Assembly (NCBI RefSeq): GCF_000613245.1
Contig: NZ_HG964936.1
Span: 1,167,172 to 1,231,171 of the forward strand
Length of the DNA stretch: 64,000 nucleotides
Origin: Mycobacterium asiaticum DSM 44297
GTDB taxonomy: Bacteria > Actinomycetota > Actinomycetes > Mycobacteriales > Mycobacteriaceae
Direction: 5' to 3'
Below the pieces are notes generated by a model, which saw only the letters and a program-made list of their open reading frames with translations, had not been told where the DNA came from and did not search any database. Position 1 is the first letter of the stretch. Every line of letters starts with the position of its first letter. A program made the position numbers and the translations under genes. This document shows, piece after piece, positions 17,592 through 25,797 of this stretch.

Positions 17592-17619
17592 TAATCATGT
17601 ACCATCCGGTACATGATTA
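17592..17619. promoter_or_regulatory. Perfect 28-bp palindrome overlapping start codon (TetR operator)
   Basis: Arms TAATCATGTACC (17592-17603) and GGTACATGATTA (17608-17619) are exact reverse complements around the spacer ATCC. The ATG of the SRPBCC gene (17613-17615) lies inside the right arm, and a -10-like TACCAT (17600-17605) lies inside the palindrome 7 nt before that ATG. A bound repressor would cover -10, transcription start and start codon of a leaderless message, and the divergent DUF2855 promoter. The TetR encoded next in the operon is the obvious candidate. Confidence 0.85.
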
Positions 17620-18059
17620 CGAAGAGCAGCGTGGAGATCGACGCTCCCGCAACCTTGGTGTGGGACGTATTCACCGATGTCGAACGCTGGCCGGAGTGGA
17701 CCGCCTCGGTCACCCGCCTGGTCGGCCTGGACGGACCTCAGCTCGCGGTAGGCAGACGTTTCGAGATCAAGCAGCCCCGGATGCCCAAACTCGTCTGGGA
17801 GGTAGGCGAATTGGTGCCGGGCATCTCGTGGACCTGGGTGCAGCGTTCCCCGGGCGGCACCACATCGGCAAGTCATACGGTGACACCGCTCGACGAGGGA
17901 CGAACGCTGGTAAGTCAAGAGCTCGACCAGCGCGGGCCGGTGGGCGCCCTAATCGGCCGACTCATGCTGCGCACCACTCGGCGCTACCTGGAGCTGGAGG
18001 CTCAAGGCCTCAAGGCCCGCAGCGAGCGGTCCCGGCAATCCCTTGGCCCGCACTCCTGA
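17613..18059 (+). CDS. SRPBCC (polyketide cyclase/START-like) protein
   Basis: 148 residues with the SRPBCC helix-grip fold signature: SSVEIDAPATLVWDVFTDVERWPEWT at the N-terminus, an amphipathic barrel, and a long C-terminal helix LIGRLMLRTTRRYLELEAQGLKA. These proteins bind hydrophobic ligands in a cavity. The gene appears leaderless and its start codon lies within the palindromic operator. Its end overlaps the TetR gene by 17 nt. It may sequester or process the ligand sensed by that TetR (inference). Confidence 0.86.
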   Translation: MITKSSVEIDAPATLVWDVFTDVERWPEWTASVTRLVGLDGPQLAVGRRFEIKQPRMPKLVWEVGELVPGISWTWVQRSPGGTTSASHTVTPLDEGRTLVSQELDQRGPVGALIGRLMLRTTRRYLELEAQGLKARSERSRQSLGPHS

Positions 18060-18594
18060 CCTCAAGCGGCGCCAGGAGCTGCTCGATGCGCTGGTCACGG
18101 ACTTCGCCGCGGGCGGCATCGGGGACCGGTCGTTGCGCGATGTGGCGGCCGCCGTCGGCACCAGTCACCGCATGTTGCTGCACCACTTCAGCTCCCGTGA
18201 CGATCTGCTGCTCGCGATCGTGGAGGAAGTCGAACGTCGACAGATGGCCATCCTGTCCGACCTACCGAGTGAGCCGGCCGACGCTTTCACCGCTATGTGG
18301 GCCGTCCTGTGCCGTCCTGAGTTGAGACCGTTCGAGCGGCTGTTTTTCGAGTGTTACTCCCGCGGCGCCCAGGGGGAGGAGCCTTTCGTCCGCATGGTGC
18401 CGGGTGCGGTGGATGCCTGGCTGGCCGAGGCGGAAACGGCGGCCGGCGGGACGGAGAACCCGGCGCTGGTGCGCCTGGGCCTGGCGGTCACGCGCGGCTT
18501 GCTGCTCGACCTGGTCGCCACCGACGACGACAGCGGGGTGGGCGCCGCGGCGCGAGTATTCGCCGATCTCCTGCGGCGACCGGGACGCAAATAG
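18043..18594 (+). CDS. TetR-family regulator
   Basis: 183 residues from a TTG start nested in the end of the SRPBCC gene. The helix-turn-helix reads GGIGDRSLRDVAAAVGTSHRMLLHHFSSRDDLLLAIVEEVE. The C-terminal domain is Ala/Leu-rich and ends AARVFADLLRRPGRK. Co-transcription with the gene whose start is buried in a perfect palindrome strongly suggests autoregulation. Confidence 0.85.
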   Translation: MARTPDLKRRQELLDALVTDFAAGGIGDRSLRDVAAAVGTSHRMLLHHFSSRDDLLLAIVEEVERRQMAILSDLPSEPADAFTAMWAVLCRPELRPFERLFFECYSRGAQGEEPFVRMVPGAVDAWLAEAETAAGGTENPALVRLGLAVTRGLLLDLVATDDDSGVGAAARVFADLLRRPGRK

Positions 18595-18643
18595 CCGCCT
18601 CCTTGCGTTGGATAGTTTCGCAGCCACACGTAAGGAGATGCGC

Positions 18644-19525
18644 GTGAAGATTCGATTCGGGATCGGACTGGGTGCGGACACCGCTCCGGGGCACCTCGCC
18701 GAGATCGTCGACCGGTTGGAATCCAGCGGTGTGGACTCGTTGTGGTTCTCCGAGCTTGTCTACTCCCCGGCGGTGGATCCCATGGTGGGTATGGCCTACG
18801 CGCTGGCGCGCACGACCCGCCTGAAAGTCGGCACCTCGGTCGCGGTGTTGCCGGGTCGCCATCCCGTGCTGGTCGCCAAAGGGCTGGCATCGTTGGCGGC
18901 GCTGGCGCCCAAGCGGGTGCTTCCGGCGTTCGGGTTGCGGTCGGCGATTCCGGCCGAACGTGAGGTGTTCGTGGTGCCGGCCGGCCAGCGGGCGGAGGTC
19001 TTCGACGAGTCACTGAAGGTGTTGCGCGCAGCGCTGATTGAGGATTCGGCCAGCTACGCCGGCAGGTTCTTCACGGTGCGGGGGGTGGCGGTCGCGCCGC
19101 GGCCGGTGCCGCCGCTGGATATTTGGCTGGGCGGGTCGTCGGCGGCAGCGTTCCGCCGCATCGGCACCTTGGCCGACGGTTGGCTGGGCAGCTTCCTCAC
19201 CCCCGAAGAAGCGCGGCAGGGGCGTGCGGCGATCGAACGCGCCGCGGCGGACGCGGGCCGGTGCATCGACGCGGATCACTTCGGCATCTCGTTGGCGGTA
19301 GCCGACGGGGAGTTACCCGAGGAAGTGGCCGCGGCGGTGCGTCGGCGTCGCCCGGATGTGGAACCCGGGCAGCTGGTGGCGGCCGGGTGGGATGCGTTGC
19401 ATCGGCAGCTCGACGCCTACCTCGATGCCGGATTGACGAAGTTCGTCATCCGGCCGGTCGGCAAGGCGCCGCTGGACGGGTTCATCGACCGGTTCGTCGA
19501 AGAGTTGGTCAGTCGACAGAATTGA
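18644..19525 (+). CDS. Luciferase-like (LLM) F420/flavin-dependent oxidoreductase
   Basis: About 293 residues of the bacterial luciferase-like TIM barrel: KIRFGIGLGADTAPGHLAEIV, DSLWFSELVYSPAVDPM, TRLKVGTSVAVLPGRHPVLVAKGLASL and IWLGGSSAAAFRRIGTLADGWLGSF. I prefer GTG 18644 because AAGGAG sits 6 nt upstream; the ATG at 18638 directly abuts that ribosome-binding site. It follows the TetR gene by 49 bp. In mycobacteria many such enzymes use F420; cofactor cannot be proven here. Its end overlaps the convergent SnoaL-like gene by 17 nt. Confidence 0.84.
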   Translation: MKIRFGIGLGADTAPGHLAEIVDRLESSGVDSLWFSELVYSPAVDPMVGMAYALARTTRLKVGTSVAVLPGRHPVLVAKGLASLAALAPKRVLPAFGLRSAIPAEREVFVVPAGQRAEVFDESLKVLRAALIEDSASYAGRFFTVRGVAVAPRPVPPLDIWLGGSSAAAFRRIGTLADGWLGSFLTPEEARQGRAAIERAAADAGRCIDADHFGISLAVADGELPEEVAAAVRRRRPDVEPGQLVAAGWDALHRQLDAYLDAGLTKFVIRPVGKAPLDGFIDRFVEELVSRQN

Positions 19526-20048
19526 GTAGCGCGAAGAACCGATAAGACGGGTCATTGTCATCGAGCGCACCCTTGAGCGTGTCCTTGGTGATCGGGTGGC
19601 TGGAGTCCATCGCGGATGGATCGCTCACCCGCGCCCAGTCCGTCACGATCGTCCGCTCGATGAATTTCCATGCGCCACCGCGCTTCTCGTACTTATCAAG
19701 GTAGCGGCCACCGATGATGAGATCGACGTCCCGGCTACGCCCGGCAAGGGTGTGCACCGCGAGTGAGTAGATCTCACCTTCGGCCCGGTGTCCGGCGAGC
19801 GCGAAGTTCATCGTGGTTACATGGTGCTGCATCATCCGGATGTGGGGACGCGAGGCGCTGAGATGTTGCAGGAATTGGTCCGCGGTGCCTGTTGAGAATG
19901 CCCCGTGGCTGTCGACCGCGTCGTGGTGATAAAGACTCCGAAGTCTGTCGATGTCGCCGCGGTCGACTGCGCGGCAATAGGCATGGACGAGCTTTCGGAG
20001 GTGATACTCGTCGATCATCTCCTGCGGTACCGGATCGGGCGTCGTCAT
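19509..20048 (-). CDS. SnoaL-like / NTF2-fold protein
   Basis: 179 residues with the NTF2-like signature at the N-terminus: EYHLRKLVHAYCRAVDRGDIDRLRSLYHHDAV, then HHVTTMNFALAGHRAEGEIYSLA and DLIIGGRYLDKYEKRGGAWKFIERTIV. Family members act as small isomerases, dehydratases or cyclases on hydrophobic substrates. Start ATG 20048 is 4 bp after the stop of the mycofactocin-type SDR, so they form an operon. Substrate unknown. Confidence 0.85.
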   Translation of the reverse strand: MTTPDPVPQEMIDEYHLRKLVHAYCRAVDRGDIDRLRSLYHHDAVDSHGAFSTGTADQFLQHLSASRPHIRMMQHHVTTMNFALAGHRAEGEIYSLAVHTLAGRSRDVDLIIGGRYLDKYEKRGGAWKFIERTIVTDWARVSDPSAMDSSHPITKDTLKGALDDNDPSYRFFALLNSVD

Positions 20049-20052
20049 CGCT

Positions 20053-20898
20053 TTAGAATTTCGCGACGGCACCGGCGTCGACGGGCAGTGCCGCACCGGT
20101 GATGTACTGCGCCTCATCCGAGGCCAAAAACAGCACGGCATTGCTCACGGCGCGTGCCTCGATCAGCGGCTTGGGCAGCAGGTGAAATTGGCCGATGATC
20201 TCGGCCGCATCATGCACAGTCGGATCGGGTAGGTCGGGCCGCATGGTGCGGCAGAACCACTCGTTGTCCAGCATCGGTGTCAGAATGTTGCCCGGGTGGA
20301 TGGAGTTCACCCGGATCCACTGCGGCGCAAGTTCATTGGCTAAGGAATTCATCAGACCGACGACAGCGTGTTTCGCCGACGCATAGTGGGCCATGTAGCC
20401 GCCGCCGCGAATACCGAGCATCGAGCTGACCAGGATGATCGATCCGCCCCCGTTGGTCATGTGGGGCAAGGCCGCCTTCACGGTCTGCCAGACGCCGGTC
20501 AAGTTGATGTCGAGCATCGTCTGCCACGCAGATTTCTCGATCAGGGCCGCCGGTGCCGGGGTGCCGCTGATTCCGGCGTTGGCCACGACGATGTCGACCG
20601 CGCCCACTACGGCCACCCCCCGTTCGAGCGCTACGCGGAGACCGTCGACGTCACGCACATCGGCCTTGGCGGTGACGACGCGCCGACCCGCCTTTTCGAC
20701 CAAGGTGGCGGTGTCGGCGAGGTCGTCCTCGGTGGCTCCCGGATAGGCCACGCCGTCAATGTCTTCGCAGACATCCACCGCAATGATGTCCGCGCCCTCC
20801 TCGGCCAGCCGGACCGCGTGTTCGCGACCCTGGCCGCGTGCCGCGCCGGTGATGAATGCGACCTTGCCGGCGACTCTGCCGACCGAATTGCCTGCCAT
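20053..20898 (-). CDS. Mycofactocin-coupled SDR family oxidoreductase
   Basis: 281-residue SDR with TGAARGQGREHAVRLAEEGADIIAVDVC followed by an extra loop (GVAYPGATEDDLADT), the hallmark of mycofactocin-associated SDRs that keep a tightly bound nicotinamide. NAG motif in VANAGISG and catalytic YASAK follow, and the tail is AQYITGAALPVDAG. ATG 20898 has GGAAGG upstream. These enzymes oxidise alcohols and pass electrons to mycofactocin. The partial gene at the right edge of the window belongs to the same family. Confidence 0.88.
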   Translation of the reverse strand: MAGNSVGRVAGKVAFITGAARGQGREHAVRLAEEGADIIAVDVCEDIDGVAYPGATEDDLADTATLVEKAGRRVVTAKADVRDVDGLRVALERGVAVVGAVDIVVANAGISGTPAPAALIEKSAWQTMLDINLTGVWQTVKAALPHMTNGGGSIILVSSMLGIRGGGYMAHYASAKHAVVGLMNSLANELAPQWIRVNSIHPGNILTPMLDNEWFCRTMRPDLPDPTVHDAAEIIGQFHLLPKPLIEARAVSNAVLFLASDEAQYITGAALPVDAGAVAKF

Positions 20899-20992
20899 CG
20901 CTACCTTCCGCCGGGGTGATCCGCACCAAGTCAAACACGGGCGCGCCCGGATCGTTGCGCGGCCACCGGCAGCGGGGTAGACACACCGGTAT

Positions 20993-22486
20993 GTGCTCCC
21001 TGATCCGCCGGACTGGTTGAGCGCCGGCGTGGGCGACGACCGACTGCTGATCCCCGGCCAGACGTGCTGGCGGGTGGCACGAGCCGATCAGTTCGCTGGC
21101 ATCATCGACGCGGCCGACTATTTCCGTCATGTCAAGGCGGCGATGCTGCGGGCTCGACACCGAATCATGTTGATAGCGTGGGATTTAGACGCCAGGATGG
21201 CTTTCGAGCGCGGGGCAAAAACACTGCCCGGGCCCAATCAGCTGGGCGCTTTCCTGTACTGGATGCTTTGGAAGCGGCCAACTCTGGAGGTTTACCTACT
21301 CAAATCAAATCTGCGCCTGCTGCCGGCCTTCGACGGCATCTGGTACGGGCTGACCCCGGTGACGCTGGTGAATCGGCTCAGCAGCAAGCGAATACGGTTT
21401 GCCGTCGACGGCGCCCACCCGATCGGCGCGGTCCATCACCAGAAGATCGCCGTCATCGACGAAGCGGTGGCATTCTGCGGCGGTCTCGACCTCACCATCG
21501 AACGATGGGACACCCGCGAGCATGCGCACACCAACCGGGGCAGGCGGACGTTGGGCCGCAGCTATGGACCCCGCCACGAAGTGGCTTTGGCGGTCGACGG
21601 CGCCGCCGCGGTCGCGCTCGCTGAGCAGGCGCGTGAGCGGTGGCGGACAGCGACCGGTCAGACGCTGGCGCCCGTCGAAGCCAGGCACGTCGCCTGGCCA
21701 AGCGGGCTGGAGCCGTCACTACGCAACGTCGACGTCGGAATCGCGCGCACCCTGCCCGAGCTGGAGGATCGCCGCGAGGTCCGCGAAGTGGAGGCGCTCA
21801 ACTTCGCTGCGATCGCGGCCGCGCGCGACGTGATCTATCTGGAGAACCAGTATCTGGCGTCTCGCGACCTCGTCGATGCGCTCGCCGGTCGTCTTCGCGA
21901 AGACGACGGTCCCGAGATTGTGATAGTGCTGCCCCGGAGTTCGGAAAGTCCGCTCGAGCAGCAAGCCATGGACAGTGCCCGGCATCTGCTGATCCAGGAG
22001 CTGTGGGCCGCCGATGATCATGATCGTCTTGGCATCTATTACCCCGTCACCGACGGCGGGGCGCCGATCTATGTCCATTCCAAAGTACTGGTCGTCGACG
22101 ATCGGTTGTTGCGCATCGGGTCGTCGAATCTCAACAACCGGTCGATGGGGTTCGACAGCGAGTGCGATGTGGCCATAGAAGCGATCGAAAGTACAGCCGG
22201 CGCGCAGGGGATCCGTCAGGAAATCACCAACATGCGGCACGAATTGATCGCCGAGCACCTGGGCGTGTCGGTGGGGCAGTTCGAGGACACGCTGGGCCGG
22301 TGCCGGTCCTTCCGGAAGACGGTCGAAGAACTACGCGGGCACGGTAAAACGTTGCAGCCCTTCACCAAAGAGACGATCGCCGACGAAGCGAGCCCGTTGG
22401 CGGAGAACGAGCTGATGGATCCCGACCATGTCCCGCGATCAATCGGGCGGAGCCTGCAGCGACTCATCCTGCGTTTGAGGCGCTGA
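20993..22486 (+). CDS. Phospholipase D-like / cardiolipin-synthase-like protein
   Basis: 497 residues with two HKD motifs: HHQKIAVIDEAVAFCGG (His149, Lys151) and HSKVLVVDDRLLRIGSSNLNNRSMGFDSECD (His362, Lys364). The pair makes one phosphodiesterase/transphosphatidylase active site. No N-terminal membrane helices are evident, unlike classical cardiolipin synthase, so a phospholipase D-type role is more likely. GTG start at 20993. The C-terminal about 80 residues are charged and unrelated to the catalytic domain. Confidence 0.86.
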   Translation: MLPDPPDWLSAGVGDDRLLIPGQTCWRVARADQFAGIIDAADYFRHVKAAMLRARHRIMLIAWDLDARMAFERGAKTLPGPNQLGAFLYWMLWKRPTLEVYLLKSNLRLLPAFDGIWYGLTPVTLVNRLSSKRIRFAVDGAHPIGAVHHQKIAVIDEAVAFCGGLDLTIERWDTREHAHTNRGRRTLGRSYGPRHEVALAVDGAAAVALAEQARERWRTATGQTLAPVEARHVAWPSGLEPSLRNVDVGIARTLPELEDRREVREVEALNFAAIAAARDVIYLENQYLASRDLVDALAGRLREDDGPEIVIVLPRSSESPLEQQAMDSARHLLIQELWAADDHDRLGIYYPVTDGGAPIYVHSKVLVVDDRLLRIGSSNLNNRSMGFDSECDVAIEAIESTAGAQGIRQEITNMRHELIAEHLGVSVGQFEDTLGRCRSFRKTVEELRGHGKTLQPFTKETIADEASPLAENELMDPDHVPRSIGRSLQRLILRLRR

Positions 22487-22800
22487 CCCCGCTCGCCCGG
22501 CCAGCCGAGCTGCCGCACGCGTTCCTTGGCGTGAAACTCCTGGTTCTCTCCCCAGCCCCGCACACCGTTCCACCAGGCGGTGCAGTCGTCGGGGGTCTCC
22601 CGGGTCGGGTCCCACAGTGCCGGGCCACCTGCGGAGATACCCGAGCGCACGTCCTGAAAGAAGTACAGGAAGCCGTTCAAGTCACGTTCGGGCACCCAAA
22701 GCGCAACGCAACCCACTTCTCGGCCCAGTCCGGGTCGTTGGTGGCGGCATGGAATGCGCGTCGTGCGGGCCGGCATCGCAGGTCACGCGGCGAGGCAACC
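22487..22800 (-). pseudogene. Frameshifted gene remnant of unknown family
   Basis: On the minus strand two adjacent frames read as one protein: AFHAATNDPDWAEKWVAL in one frame, then LWVPERDLNGFLYFFQDV and GGPALWDPTRETPDDCTAWW in the next. The frames meet at a tandem 5-bp repeat (CGCAA twice, 22702-22711 on the plus strand); deleting one copy restores a continuous frame, so a 5-bp duplication probably caused the frameshift. The 3' end runs antisense into the phospholipase-D-like gene with no stop at the expected place, and no convincing start is seen. No family recognised. Limits are approximate. Confidence 0.55.
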
Positions 22801-22898
22801 CCCTCGGCGGCGACCGGACAAGCCCGGCGGGATTGACGCCGGGTTGATTGTGGGTACAGCATCCGCAAATCGGCTTGCGACCGCCTAGGAGTGTGGAC

Positions 22899-25052
22899 AT
22901 GCAGCGTCCCGACACGATGATCGAAATACATCGCGAACGTGTCCAGGATCAGACGGTCGAGATGTTCGGCGGCGAGAAGCGCACCGAGTCGGTCGACGGA
23001 ACCGGCTACTCCGCGACGGCCACCATCGACCTGACGCTGGATCGGGTGTGGTTCATCTTCGATTCGCACGAACGGTTGTGGCAGGAGGAAGTTGACGGTG
23101 AATCCCGGGACCCGTTACGGCATTTCGCCATCGACCTGGTGATCTTCGACTCGAAGATAGTCATCGATTCGGTGACCTGCATCCCGCTGGTAGAACTGCC
23201 GCCGATGACCGTCACGATCCCGGACGGTCCGCGCGCCGGGGAGTCCCGGGAGATCCCCTACAACGAGATTCCGGTGTTTGGCAGGCTCACGGTTCACGAT
23301 CAGCTCGAACCACACGAAATCGAGCCCGGCAAGCAGACGATCGCACTGAATTTCACGGCGCAGGACGCTCCGGTGCTGCTGGCCACGCCGCTGGCCGACG
23401 AATACGGCCCCCGACTATTCGGCGCCGATGTCGAACGGCGTCCGGACGGCGTGACCGTGCTGGTGGGGCAGGACCCGCGGATCAGCTGGGAACTGGACTA
23501 CGCCGAGGCCTACTGGATCACCCACAGCATCGCGGGGGAGCTGCTGGTCAACATGGAGAAGCTGCAGAACCTGGGCATCTCGGATGACGAAGCCCGGATC
23601 CGGGTGCTCGACTCGCTGGCCACGCAGATCGCCGATGCGGTCCGGCCACAGCTCGCCGAGAAGGGCGACAACGGCATCGAGAGTCTGCTGCCCTCGCCCG
23701 TCGACGTCGATCCCGAGGCGCAGGACGACACCACCTTCAAGGCCATCGACGCGATCGTGCAGCGCTGGGACGTCGGCGACGTCACCCACGAATCCCTGGT
23801 GGTGCAGGTGCAAACATTGCGCGAACTGCCACACGGCGAGGAGTTGCCCGCATCGGTCCTTGCCGAAAACCCGCACGAGAAAACGGGATTGGCGGTCACC
23901 GGATGGAGCATTCTGCGGCAGGTCCGCGACACGGTGATGAACACCTTCAACCTCGACGCGAGCGACTTCGACCCCGATGTGCCGTGTCTGTTGCAGGAGC
24001 CGAAGACGATCAACATCGGCGGCGAGGAGCGCAGCCTCGACGCCATCGAGGCCGATATCCTGCCGCGCACCGCGGACGGCCGGTTGGTGGTCGACGGTGC
24101 CGTCAGCGCCGAGACGAAGCTCTACGACTTCAAGGCCAACTTCAAGGTCACTTATGAGATGGGCCTCGACGACATCCCGCGCGACCCGAAAGAGGAGGAG
24201 ACCCGCCGGGTCAACCTCAAGACGATCGAGAGCCTGGAGGGCAGGCTGCGGACAGCGCGTGAGAACAAGCGCGCGGGGGAGGCCACCGATCACGACTACG
24301 AGGCGGAAGTCAAGCAGGTCAACGAGTGGTTCGACGAACTCCCCAGGACCGTCGGCGTGCGCCCGACGCAGAACCCTCCCGAGCCGGACGTCAGCGCGGA
24401 CTTCAGCCTGTCCGCGGCGGGCAAGGTCGCGACGGCCGCAGGTGCGGCGGCTGTTGCCGGACTGATTGCGTTGCCGGTGACGGCGGTGGCGAGCGCCGGC
24501 GTGGGGGCCGCGGGGGCGGGCGGCTTGCTGACACTGGCCATCGCCCAGTATTTCTCGACGGTGCTCACGATCGACTGGTTCGGCAGTGGCATCGGTTCAC
24601 GTCAGGTAAAGAAATCGCTGAACGACAATCCGGAGGGCACGTCGCTGCCACCGATCGGCATCCCGATCGCCGCGAACCTCAACCGTCAGCGCCTCGCCGT
24701 GTACTTCCGTCCGCTGCCGGCCAAGTTATGGGTCAGTTGCGTTTCTTCCGACACACCAGAGGATGCGGAGGGCTACCGCGGCGACATTCGCCTCATCGGG
24801 GGCCGCTGGCCCACTGACGGCCATCGGTGGAAACTCTCCGCGGACGACGCGGTACTGTTCGTTGGCTCCGGCGAACTCGAGCTTTATGTGGAACCCGACT
24901 GCGCGGGCGGCGCCGAGATCCCAATCGTGGTCGCCACCGCCGAAGACGGCCGCCCGTACCTGCAGGCCGCCGGGCCGGATCCCGACGCACTGCATAAGCT
25001 TCCCTCGTGTTCGCCGGAAGATCGCGACGACCCAGCAGACGACCAGCAATAG
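22899..25052 (+). CDS. Large conserved hypothetical protein with C-terminal hydrophobic region
   Basis: 717 residues, not recognised. ATG 22899 has AGGAG 8 nt upstream. The first 180 residues look beta-rich (TGYSATATIDLTLDRVWFIFDSHERLW; RAGESREIPYNEIPVFGRLTVHD). The middle is mixed and acidic. Residues about 510-565 form a long Ala/Gly/Val hydrophobic stretch that could cross or associate with a membrane, followed by a soluble tail with SGELELYVEPDC. No catalytic motif is obvious. It leads an operon with the dimeric-barrel protein (22 bp downstream) and an LLM enzyme. Confidence 0.75.
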   Translation: MQRPDTMIEIHRERVQDQTVEMFGGEKRTESVDGTGYSATATIDLTLDRVWFIFDSHERLWQEEVDGESRDPLRHFAIDLVIFDSKIVIDSVTCIPLVELPPMTVTIPDGPRAGESREIPYNEIPVFGRLTVHDQLEPHEIEPGKQTIALNFTAQDAPVLLATPLADEYGPRLFGADVERRPDGVTVLVGQDPRISWELDYAEAYWITHSIAGELLVNMEKLQNLGISDDEARIRVLDSLATQIADAVRPQLAEKGDNGIESLLPSPVDVDPEAQDDTTFKAIDAIVQRWDVGDVTHESLVVQVQTLRELPHGEELPASVLAENPHEKTGLAVTGWSILRQVRDTVMNTFNLDASDFDPDVPCLLQEPKTINIGGEERSLDAIEADILPRTADGRLVVDGAVSAETKLYDFKANFKVTYEMGLDDIPRDPKEEETRRVNLKTIESLEGRLRTARENKRAGEATDHDYEAEVKQVNEWFDELPRTVGVRPTQNPPEPDVSADFSLSAAGKVATAAGAAAVAGLIALPVTAVASAGVGAAGAGGLLTLAIAQYFSTVLTIDWFGSGIGSRQVKKSLNDNPEGTSLPPIGIPIAANLNRQRLAVYFRPLPAKLWVSCVSSDTPEDAEGYRGDIRLIGGRWPTDGHRWKLSADDAVLFVGSGELELYVEPDCAGGAEIPIVVATAEDGRPYLQAAGPDPDALHKLPSCSPEDRDDPADDQQ

Positions 25053-25074
25053 GGATCGCGTCGGGCGCGGGGCC

Positions 25075-25794
25075 ATGACGCTGCCTGGCACGCCCACCGA
25101 CCAGGCCGCCGACGTCCTTGCCGCCGGCGATGGCGACGTCAGCACCTTGTTCGTGTCCATGGCGACCCGTCATCCGGACGGCGCTGACGCGGACTATCTG
25201 CGGTGGCACTCGCTGGATCACCGTCCCGAGCAGTACCGCCTGCCGAGCCTGCGTGCTTCACTGCGACTGGTGTCCACACCCGAATGCCGGTCGGCTCGAG
25301 TGGCGAGCCGAGACCCGCTCGATCCGGTCGACCATGTAATGACGTACTTCTTCACCGAACCTGGCGGGCTCGAGGCATTCACCGAGCTAGGCAGGGCGTT
25401 GCGGGATGCCGGCCGGATGATGCCGTTACTGCCCCCGGTGCAGCGGGGTGTGTACGAAGTAGAGCGCAAAATCGCCGCCCCGCGGGTCAAGGTCGGCGCT
25501 GACGTGCTGCCGTGGTTACCGCTGCGGGGAGTCTTCCTGCTGATCGAACGGGGCGCCGCACCGAGCGACGAGCTGGCCGATGTCGAGGGGGTGGCGGGCG
25601 TCTGGTCCGCGGCGACGGTGCAACGACCCGGCCAGTGGATCAGCTATTGCTTCCTGGACAGCGACCCGGTGGCCACTGCCGAGCGCCTGCGTCCGGCGCT
25701 CGAGGCCGGCTGGCGTGCATCGGGCACCGAAGTGCTGTTGGCCGCACCGTTTCACGTTGTCGTGCCTTACGAGTGGGATCGCTATGTGCCGTAA
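25075..25794 (+). CDS. EthD-like dimeric alpha-beta barrel protein
   Basis: 240 residues containing two repeats of a ferredoxin-like fold; the first has YLRWHSLDHRPEQYRLPSLRASLRLV, resembling EthD/stress-response A-B barrel proteins, and MTYFFTEPGGLEAFTELGRAL. These small barrels bind or process hydrophobic oxidation products. It lies between the large unknown protein and an LLM enzyme, 3 bp from the latter, so co-expression is expected. Exact family uncertain. Confidence 0.65.
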   Translation: MTLPGTPTDQAADVLAAGDGDVSTLFVSMATRHPDGADADYLRWHSLDHRPEQYRLPSLRASLRLVSTPECRSARVASRDPLDPVDHVMTYFFTEPGGLEAFTELGRALRDAGRMMPLLPPVQRGVYEVERKIAAPRVKVGADVLPWLPLRGVFLLIERGAAPSDELADVEGVAGVWSAATVQRPGQWISYCFLDSDPVATAERLRPALEAGWRASGTEVLLAAPFHVVVPYEWDRYVP

Positions 25795-25797
25795 CCG

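Noticed and set aside
23415-24293. 292-codon minus-strand frame inside the large unknown gene
   Set aside because: The plus frame has a ribosome-binding site, coherent operon context and balanced composition; the minus frame is leucine/glycine/valine-rich shadow.
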